Source: Spirillospora albida
GTDB taxonomy: Bacteria; Actinomycetota; Actinomycetes; Streptosporangiales; Streptosporangiaceae
Length of the DNA stretch: 64,000 bases
NCBI RefSeq assembly: GCF_000718255.1
Contig: NZ_JOFJ01000008.1
Span: 62,001 to 126,000 of the forward strand
Reading direction: 5' to 3'
How positions within the stretch are numbered: the first letter of the stretch is position 1; each line of letters starts with the position of its first letter. Made by a program: the position numbers and the translations under genes. The notes under the pieces are model-generated. The model was not told the DNA's origin. It saw only the letters and a list, made by a program, of their open reading frames with translations, and did not search any database. Below are positions 58,098 to 64,000 of this stretch, in pieces.

Positions 58098-58982
58098 TCA
58101 GGGCTGGGTGCGCAGCCAGGTCAGGTCGTGCTGGAGGGTGTCGGGGAGTTCGCGCAGGTGGCTCGCCAGCTCCCACGGCTCGGACGGGACCGTGGAGTCG
58201 TCCGGGTCCGCGAGGACGCCGCAGACCAGGCCGCTCGCGGTGCGGACGGCGGTGAACGCGCCGAACCGGGCGATGCCGCCGCCGTTCAGGTGCGCCAGCT
58301 CGGTGAGCAGCGCGCCCAGCGCGGACGGGTCGTGCGTGTCGTGCAGGCCGCGGACATAGGAGAAGACGTCCTCGGCGAGCGCGTCCGGGCGGCGGCCCGA
58401 CAGGTAGTAGACCGTTCCCCAGTACGTGCCGTTCGCCGCGCGGGCGGAGCGCCGGTCGCGGACGCGCACGCGCAGGCCGTACTCGGCGGCGCAGCGCTCG
58501 TAGGCGTCCGCGAGGAGATGCTCCGCCTCGCCCTCCTCGCTGAGGAGCATGCCGGTGACGACGCCCTCGGTCCGGTCGAGGCGGTCGAGGAGCTCCCGGT
58601 GCAGCTCGGCGACGTCCTGCTCAACCGCGTCCAGCGAGCGGGCCAGGGCGTGCCGCGCGTCGCGGTCGAGGTCGAGGCCGGCGAGTTCGGCGGCGAGGTC
58701 GCCGAACTCCCGCTCCAGGCGCTCGACCCGTCCCTCGACGGCGTCGAGGCGCTCGACGACCTCGGGCGGCGCGGCCAGGGGCGGCGGGATCGGGATGCCG
58801 GCCGGCTCACCGGCCGCGGTGATCTCCGCGCGCAGGTCCTCCTGCCGCCTGGTGAGCTCCGCCAGCTGGGCGCGCACCTCGCGCAGCTCCGCCAGCGCCC
58901 TCGGCAGCCGTTTGTCGGACGCGATGTAGAGCTCGCGTCCGGCGAGCGCCAGGCAGAGCAAGACCAGGATCACGGTCGACAT
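58098..58982 (-). CDS. Membrane-anchored coiled-coil protein of unknown function
   Basis: A 294-residue protein. An N-terminal hydrophobic helix (STVILVLLCLALAGRELYIA) is followed by a long heptad-rich coiled coil: LAELREVRAQLAELTRRQEDL at about 30-50 and VVERLDAVEGRVERLEREFGDLAAELAGL at about 73-101. A globular C-terminal half (about 150-294) contains GTYWGTVYYLSGRRPDALAEDVFSYVRGL. The name of the domain is unknown to me. It converges on the previous gene and is followed upstream by the SpoOM-like gene on the same strand. Confidence 0.65.
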   Translation of the reverse strand: MSTVILVLLCLALAGRELYIASDKRLPRALAELREVRAQLAELTRRQEDLRAEITAAGEPAGIPIPPPLAAPPEVVERLDAVEGRVERLEREFGDLAAELAGLDLDRDARHALARSLDAVEQDVAELHRELLDRLDRTEGVVTGMLLSEEGEAEHLLADAYERCAAEYGLRVRVRDRRSARAANGTYWGTVYYLSGRRPDALAEDVFSYVRGLHDTHDPSALGALLTELAHLNGGGIARFGAFTAVRTASGLVCGVLADPDDSTVPSEPWELASHLRELPDTLQHDLTWLRTQP

Positions 58983-59082
58983 GTGACTCCTCGGGGGCGG
59001 GCTGCGCTCTCGACCCTAACCACAGGGACGCCCGTTTGGCCGGGCGAGCGGCGGATGTCGTCCGAAAGACCCGGATATTCCG

Positions 59083-60885
59083 TCAGCCGAACAGCCCGCC
59101 GAGCAGCCCGCCGAGGATCTCCCCGACGCCGCCGGCGAGCTCGGCGCCGACATCGGCCGCGACACCGCTCGCGGCCTCCGCGGCGAGGTTCCCGGCCATC
59201 TGGCCCGCGACCTGCCCCGCCGCCTGCCCGACATGTCCGGCGATCGCGTTGCCGAACGCGTCCACCGGCACTCCGCCGACGTAGCCGGCGACGTTCCCCG
59301 CGAGGCCGGCGGCGCCCGCGGCGGCGTTGAGCGCCATGCCGCCCGCCACGCCCGCCGCCGCGATCCCGCCGACCGCTCCGGCGGCGGCCGCGGCCGCGCC
59401 GTAGTGCCCCCGGTGGCCGTGGTGGCCCGGGTGGCCGTGCTGGACGTGCATCGGCGGGGGAGCGGGATGCCCGTGCGCCGCCGGCGGGTACGCCCCGGGC
59501 GGTGCGTAGGGCGTGCTCGGCGGCGGTGGGTATCCACCGGACGGGGAGTGGGCCGGGAAGCCCGCGGGCGGTGGAGGCGAGGGCCGGCCGTGCGCGTGCC
59601 CCGGCGGGGGCGCGTGCCCGGGGCCGGGAGGCGCCGCGTAGCCGGGGCCGGGGGCCGCATGGCCCGGACCGGGGGGTGCCGCATGGGCCGGACCGGGCGG
59701 GGGCGTCCGCCCCGGGAACGACGGGGGCATGTGGCCGGGGCCGGGCGGCGGCGCGTGCCCCGGGAACTGCGGGGGAGCGTGGCCGGAACCGGACGGCGGG
59801 TGCCCGGGACCGGGCGGGGGCGCGTGCATGGCGGCGGCCGGAGCCTGGTCCGGCGCGGGGGCGGGCGGCGGGAACCGGACGTCCCCCGGCTGCCCGTACT
59901 CGCCCGGCCCGCCGTACGGCGCGGCCTGATGACCGCCGGGCGGGAACGTGGCGGGGCCGCCCGGCGGCGGAAGCGGGGCCCGCCCCGCCCCGTGCTCGGA
60001 CGCCCCGTGCTCGGACGCGCCGTGCTCGGACGCGCCGTGCCCGGACGCGCCGTGCCCGGACGCGGACGGCGCCGCTGAGCGGGGAAGCCGGTCGGCCTCC
60101 TCCAGCCACCGGGTGATCTTCTCGTCCCAGTCGGTCGTGGCGGCCTCCGCATGGCCGACCTGGAACACGCCGAACGCCTCGTCCGGCGGGGTCGTGCGGT
60201 CTTCGGCGCGCAGGACGAACGCCATGACGCGGGGGCTCGCGACGAAGCTGAGGCCCACGCGCTCGACCCGGCCCCGGTAGGCGGACGGCGGGACCAGGTG
60301 GATCTCCTGGTGGAACGGCAGTTGCCGCGAGAGCCCCCGCAGCCTGGACTTCTCGAACGTCACGTTCTTGATCTGGAAGCCGAGCCGGGCGATCGCCGCG
60401 AGGACCCACTGCTGCGACTCCAGGGGCTCCACCGAGATCGGGTCGATGTCGCCCGGATCGCGCTGCCCGGCGAGGTCGACCTCGGTGCACATCCCGATCG
60501 TGAACCCGGGCAGCTCGTGCCCGAGGACGGTCGTGAACGGCAGCTCGTACGGCAGCGGGATGGAGAACGACAGGTCGCGGTTCTGCGTCGCGTCCAGCCG
60601 GAACCCGCGGGTGAGCGCGCCCCGGTACACCTCGGGGCCGGCGCTCTCGCCGCCGTACCCGTTCTGCATGCGGGGCATCAGCGCGAGCGTCACGTGCCGG
60701 ACGTCGGCGGGCAGGGCGCCGCCGCGCAGGTGGACCTTCCCGGCGATGACCCCGCCGGGGCGGCAGTGCGGCTCGTCCAGGATCGTGTCGACGGTCGGCC
60801 CGCCCGCACCGTGCCCGCCCGCACCGTGCCCGCCCGTGCCGTGCCCGCCCGCCATCGGCCCCCCTGGCATCCGCCCGTACGACAC
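59083..60885 (-). CDS. SpoOM-like (arrestin-fold) protein with long repetitive linker
   Basis: A 600-residue protein. After a His/Gly repeat (GGHGTGGHGAGGHGAGG), about 35-250 is a sporulation-control SpoOM domain: VHLRGGALPADVRHVTLALMPRM, FSIPLPYELPFTTVLGHELPG and a second beta lobe. From about 270 to 510 the chain is low complexity, with a tandem HGAS/EHGAS repeat and many PPGPGHAPP units. The end (about 510-600) is an Ala/Gly-rich, hydrophobic segment like a glycine-zipper (AAGVAGGMALNAAAGAAGLAG). GTG 60885 has GAGGGGAA upstream. SpoOM proteins affect sporulation; this form looks envelope-linked. Confidence 0.82.
   Translation of the reverse strand: MSYGRMPGGPMAGGHGTGGHGAGGHGAGGPTVDTILDEPHCRPGGVIAGKVHLRGGALPADVRHVTLALMPRMQNGYGGESAGPEVYRGALTRGFRLDATQNRDLSFSIPLPYELPFTTVLGHELPGFTIGMCTEVDLAGQRDPGDIDPISVEPLESQQWVLAAIARLGFQIKNVTFEKSRLRGLSRQLPFHQEIHLVPPSAYRGRVERVGLSFVASPRVMAFVLRAEDRTTPPDEAFGVFQVGHAEAATTDWDEKITRWLEEADRLPRSAAPSASGHGASGHGASEHGASEHGASEHGAGRAPLPPPGGPATFPPGGHQAAPYGGPGEYGQPGDVRFPPPAPAPDQAPAAAMHAPPPGPGHPPSGSGHAPPQFPGHAPPPGPGHMPPSFPGRTPPPGPAHAAPPGPGHAAPGPGYAAPPGPGHAPPPGHAHGRPSPPPPAGFPAHSPSGGYPPPPSTPYAPPGAYPPAAHGHPAPPPMHVQHGHPGHHGHRGHYGAAAAAAGAVGGIAAAGVAGGMALNAAAGAAGLAGNVAGYVGGVPVDAFGNAIAGHVGQAAGQVAGQMAGNLAAEAASGVAADVGAELAGGVGEILGGLLGGLFG
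59993..60067. repeat. Short tandem repeat inside the SpoOM-like gene
   Basis: A 15-base unit close to GTGCTCGGACGCGCC repeats five times, encoding HGASE/HGASG blocks on the minus strand. Copies differ by one or two bases (CTCGGA versus CCCGGA). Confidence 0.7.
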
Positions 60886-61063
60886 CGGCAGTTCCCCTCT
60901 CGCGACCCGCGAGGCCGTTCCCCGCACATGTCAGACGAAGTCCACCATGCCACCGGTTCACGCTCGCGCGCGAACATCGAGCCGGATAGGTCTTCGAGTC
61001 CTCCGCGCCGACCACCGCGGCCCCGGGCGTCGGCCGCCCGGGGCCGTCCGCGGACGGACGGGG

Positions 61064-62461
61064 TCAGTCCTCCTTGCCGGTGACCGTGACCGGGGCGTAG
61101 CCGAGCTTCTCCAGCGGTTCGCGGATCTGCGCGGCGTCACCCACGGCGACGATGGTGAGGGCGTCCGTGTCGACGTGGTTGCCGTAGGCGTGGGCCACGC
61201 CGTCGGGCGTGGACGTGCGGATGGCGGCGAGGTAGCGGCTCGGGTAGTCGGCGCCGAGCCCGTTCGCGGCGGCGTCGGCGAGTTCGACGGCGACGGAGCG
61301 GGACGTCTCGTACTCGGCGGGCGCCCGGTCGGCCAGCGCCCGCACGGACGAGCCGTGCTCCTCCGCGTCGATGCCGCGCGCCGTGACGCTGCGGAGCTCG
61401 GTGAGGGCGTCCGCGACGGCGTCGGCGGTGACCTCGGTGTGCACGGCGCCCTGCGCGATGAACAGGCTGCAGTGGCGCATGCGCAGCAGCCCGGCCCGCA
61501 TCCCGTACGTGTAGCCCTTCTCCTCGCGGAGGACGGCGTTCAGGCGGGACGTGAGACCGCCGCCCAGCACATGGGACGCGACCATCAGGGACGGCCAGTC
61601 GTGGTGCGCCCGGTCGGGGACGCCGTGGGCGAGCCCCAGGTACGTCTGCACCGATCCCGGACGGTCGACGACCACGATCCTGGCGGCGGAGGTCGGCATG
61701 ACGCGGTCGGCGGCCGGGAGGGCGGGGCCGGAACCCGCCCAGCCCTCCAGCGCGGCGGCGAGCGCCGCGTCCGTGTCCACCCCGGAGAGGTCGCCCGCGA
61801 CGACCGCGGTGCCCTCGGCGGGCACCACGGAGCCGAAGAAGGAGCGGACGTCCGTGCCCTGGAGCGCGCCGACCGACGAGCGTCCGCCGGCGGTCGGGCG
61901 GGACGCGCGCGCCTCCGCGGGGAACATCACCGCCCGCAGCTCGCGCATGGCGCGGCTGCCCGGGTCGGCGTCCTCCTGCGCGATCTCCTCCAGGCGCTCG
62001 CGGACGAGGCGGCGCACGTCGGCGTCGTCCAGCGCGGGCCGCCGCACCATGGACGAGAACAGCTCCAGCGCCGGCTCCAGCCGCGTCACCGGCACGTCCA
62101 GCGCGACGCGGAGCGCGGTGAGGTCGGCGAGGGCGTAGACGGTGGCGCCGAGCCGCTCGAACGCGGCGGTCAGCGCGGTGCCGCCGCCGGGCTCGGTGCC
62201 CTCCAGCAGCGCCCGCGCGGTGAGCGCCGCGACACCGTCCAGGCCGCCGGGCTCGCGTCCGGCGCCCGCGTGCAGGACGAGCCGGACCGCGGCGAGGCGG
62301 CGTCCGGGCAGGTCGCAGCGGAGCGTCGCGGGACCGGCCGGCACGCGCCCGGCGGTTCCGGCCGGGAACGCCCACGCCGGGACGGCGCCGGGAACGGGGC
62401 GCGGCTGCACGGCGATACCCGTGTCACTGCCGCTGCCATCACTGTCGGTCACGGCGTTCAC
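61064..62461 (-). CDS. M16-family peptidase-like protein without HxxEH
   Basis: A 465-residue M16 (insulinase/processing-peptidase) relative. It shows the M16 fold signatures VLHAGAGREPGGLDGVAALTARALLEGT, SHVLGGGLTSRLNAVLREEKGYTYG and a beta-rich C-terminal half. The zinc motif HxxEH is absent, with the equivalent place reading LTARALLEG. Such proteins are the inactive partner of an M16 heterodimer. GTG 62461 overlaps the stop of the active-type gene (GTGA), which is exactly how the pairs are usually arranged. Confidence 0.88.
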   Translation of the reverse strand: MNAVTDSDGSGSDTGIAVQPRPVPGAVPAWAFPAGTAGRVPAGPATLRCDLPGRRLAAVRLVLHAGAGREPGGLDGVAALTARALLEGTEPGGGTALTAAFERLGATVYALADLTALRVALDVPVTRLEPALELFSSMVRRPALDDADVRRLVRERLEEIAQEDADPGSRAMRELRAVMFPAEARASRPTAGGRSSVGALQGTDVRSFFGSVVPAEGTAVVAGDLSGVDTDAALAAALEGWAGSGPALPAADRVMPTSAARIVVVDRPGSVQTYLGLAHGVPDRAHHDWPSLMVASHVLGGGLTSRLNAVLREEKGYTYGMRAGLLRMRHCSLFIAQGAVHTEVTADAVADALTELRSVTARGIDAEEHGSSVRALADRAPAEYETSRSVAVELADAAANGLGADYPSRYLAAIRTSTPDGVAHAYGNHVDTDALTIVAVGDAAQIREPLEKLGYAPVTVTGKED

Positions 62462-63714
62462 TGCGCTCCTTCGTAGGTCAGGGCGGTGCGGGCGCCGGGG
62501 GCGAGCCACCGGCCCGCCATGTCCTTGATGGCGTCCGCGGTGACGGCCGCGGCGCGGCCCGGCGCGGTGAACACGCGGGCCGGGTCGCCGAACTGGGTGG
62601 CGTTCTGCGACAGCGCGTTCGCCAGGCCCGTCACGGTCTCGGTCTGCTCCAGGAAGCTCCGCTCGGCCTGCGCGGTGGCGCGGGCGGTCTCGTCGGCGTC
62701 GGGGCCGTCGGCGGCGAACCGGGCGAGCTCCTCGTCCAGCACGGCGGCGATCTTCTCCGGGTCGGGGCCGATCGCGTCCACGATGGCCAGGGAGGGACCG
62801 GACGCGAGCCGCGTCACGCCCGCCCACACCTCGGTGGCGATCTGGTCGCGGCGGACCATCCGGTCGTAGAGCCGCGAACCGGACCCGCCGCCGAGGATCT
62901 CGACGGCGAGTTCCGCGGCCTCGATGCCGTCGCCGCCATCGGTCGGCAGCGGGAACATCGCGAAGTAGGCGGGGGACGGGACGTCCTCGTTCAGCGCCTC
63001 GCCGTGCACCCCGGTCAGCGGGCCGAGTTCGCCCGGACGGGCGGGCGGCGTCCGCGGGCCGGCCGGCAGGCCGCCGAAGTAGCGCTCGACCGCGGCGATC
63101 GTCTTCTCGGGGTCGACGTCGCCGACGACGGACAGGACGGCGTTGGCCGGCGCGTACCAGGTCGCGAAGAAGTCGGCGCAGTCCTCGAGGGTGGTGGCGT
63201 CCAGGTCCTCCATGGACCCGATCGGCGTGTGCGCGTAGGGGTGCCCCTCTGGGAACGTCAGCGCGCACAGCCGCTCGAAGGCGGTCCCGTAGGGCTGGTT
63301 GTCGTAGCGCTGGCGGCGCTCGTTCTTCACGACGTCGCGCTGGTTGTCGAGGTTGGCCTGGGTCAGCGCCGCGGGCAGCGTGCCCATCCGGTCAGCCTCG
63401 AGCCAGAGGGCGAGTTCGAGATGGCTGACGGGAACCGTCTCGTAGTAGTTCGTCCGCTCGAAGGACGTGCTCGCGTTGAACGTGGCGCCGGCGCTCTCCA
63501 GGAGCGCGGCGTGCTCGCCCTCCGCGACGTTCGCGGACCCCTGGAACATGAGGTGCTCGAAGAGGTGGGCGAGCCCGGTGCGGCCGGCGCGCTCGTGGCG
63601 CGAACCGACTCCGTACCAGATGTTGACGGCGGCCAGCGGTACGACGTGGTCTTCGCAGACCACGACCCGCAGGCCATTGCCGAGCGTGTGCTCGTGCAGC
63701 GGCTGTTCGGCCAC
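62458..63714 (-). CDS. M16-family zinc peptidase
   Basis: A 418-residue M16 peptidase of the bacterial PqqL/YmxG-like group. The inverted zinc motif is complete: H50-x2-E53-H54 in GLAHLFEHLMFQGS. The ERTNYYETVP and VKNERRQRYDNQPYG blocks that follow contain the third ligand region. GTG 63714 has GGGAGCG seven bases upstream; an in-frame GTG at 63792 gives 26 more residues but no proper ribosome site. With the inactive partner it should form a chamber that digests peptides in the cytoplasm. Confidence 0.9.
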   Translation of the reverse strand: MAEQPLHEHTLGNGLRVVVCEDHVVPLAAVNIWYGVGSRHERAGRTGLAHLFEHLMFQGSANVAEGEHAALLESAGATFNASTSFERTNYYETVPVSHLELALWLEADRMGTLPAALTQANLDNQRDVVKNERRQRYDNQPYGTAFERLCALTFPEGHPYAHTPIGSMEDLDATTLEDCADFFATWYAPANAVLSVVGDVDPEKTIAAVERYFGGLPAGPRTPPARPGELGPLTGVHGEALNEDVPSPAYFAMFPLPTDGGDGIEAAELAVEILGGGSGSRLYDRMVRRDQIATEVWAGVTRLASGPSLAIVDAIGPDPEKIAAVLDEELARFAADGPDADETARATAQAERSFLEQTETVTGLANALSQNATQFGDPARVFTAPGRAAAVTADAIKDMAGRWLAPGARTALTYEGAQ

Positions 63715-63860
63715 GGAGCGCTCCCGTCCGGTCGATGGTTGGACAGCCCCGCGCGCGTCGGCGGACGCGGCCCGGGCGGGCTTGATCTCCACCTCACCGT
63801 ACCGGTTTCGTCCACCGGGCAGGCGCCGCAGCGCACCGTCCGGCGGTCACCGGGAGAGCG

Positions 63861-64000
63861 TCAGGACGCGGCGGCCTCGTGCGCCGCGATGGCGTCCTCC
63901 AGCGACCCGTACAGGACGAAGATCTTCGTCAGCTGGGTCACGTGGAACACCCGGCGGACGCGGTCGTTCACGCCCATGAACGCCATCGAGCCGTCGCGGG
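63861..64000 (-). CDS. STAS-domain anti-sigma factor antagonist, C-terminal part
   Basis: The last 45 codons of a gene whose start lies beyond the window. The readable sequence (MAFMGVNDRVRRVFHVTQLTKIFVLYG and EDAIAAHEAAAS) matches the C-terminal helices of RsbV/BldG-like STAS antagonists. Proteins of this kind are substrates of SpoIIE phosphatases and RsbW kinases, both domains of which occur in this window. Confidence 0.8.
   Translation of the reverse strand, partial: RDGSMAFMGVNDRVRRVFHVTQLTKIFVLYGSLEDAIAAHEAAAS

Noticed and set aside
1..64000. tRNA and rRNA genes
   Set aside because: I looked in the intergenic gaps for cloverleaf-like sequence and TTCGANNC-type arms in the right context and saw none. 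A covariance search would settle it.

Overview
The window is 64 kb of very GC-rich DNA with strong GC bias at third codon positions, many GTG/TTG starts and many 4-base stop/start overlaps. The gene content is that of a mycelial actinomycete: coenzyme F420 genes, a WhiB-type regulator, a SigR-type sigma factor, SpoIIE-type phosphatases, an ANTAR regulator, an SSI-type protease inhibitor and a SpoOM-like protein. An Actinomadura/Thermomonosporaceae-like organism fits, but that placement is inference from gene content, not from a marker gene. No rRNA, tRNA, CRISPR array, prophage or intact insertion sequence was recognised.

Layout. 1-8.9 kb: a sugar-nucleotide pyrophosphorylase, an AlkA-type glycosylase, a minus-strand operon (flavin monooxygenase, SDR, MFS transporter, TauE-type permease) with a divergent PucR-like regulator, a small membrane protein and a LysR regulator. 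9-13.8 kb: F420 biosynthesis, with fbiC convergent on fbiA-fbiB. 13.9-24.8 kb: a membrane protein with a Q/G/Y-rich tail, whiB, a large membrane glycosyltransferase with a DUF5719 partner, a metallopeptidase-fold protein without zinc histidines, a DUF3499 protein, and a coupled run of phosphomannomutase, Trm112-like protein, SIS isomerase and CDF transporter. Together with the pyrophosphorylase this is the mannose/F420/whiB block conserved in actinobacteria. 25-31 kb: a two-component system, a MerR regulator and two consecutive S-adenosylhomocysteine hydrolases of different subtype.

31-41 kb is more mosaic. It holds two toxin-antitoxin pairs (Phd/RelE type and ribbon-helix-helix-like/PIN type), an alcohol dehydrogenase remnant, a von Willebrand/substrate-binding fusion, a GNAT enzyme, an ABC-F ATPase beside a frameshifted propeller-like gene, a DUF4429/SHOCT protein, and a short GntR regulator facing two small genes across an array of CTAG sites. 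41-44.5 kb has two divergently transcribed prolyl-tRNA synthetases of different evolutionary types.

44.5-64 kb is rich in stress and developmental signalling: a PAS/GAF/PP2C phosphatase, a GAF-ANTAR protein, a CBS protein, an SSI-type inhibitor, a SigR-like sigma factor with no anti-sigma gene beside it, a secreted M14 carboxypeptidase, a PAS-GAF-PP2C-HATPase protein, three uncharacterised genes, a SpoOM-like protein with a long Pro/Gly/His linker, a pair of M16 peptidases and the end of a STAS-domain antagonist cut by the window edge. Three copies of a REP-like palindromic element (one near 20.5 kb, two near 29.3 kb) are the clearest non-coding signal. Several genes appear to be translated from leaderless transcripts.
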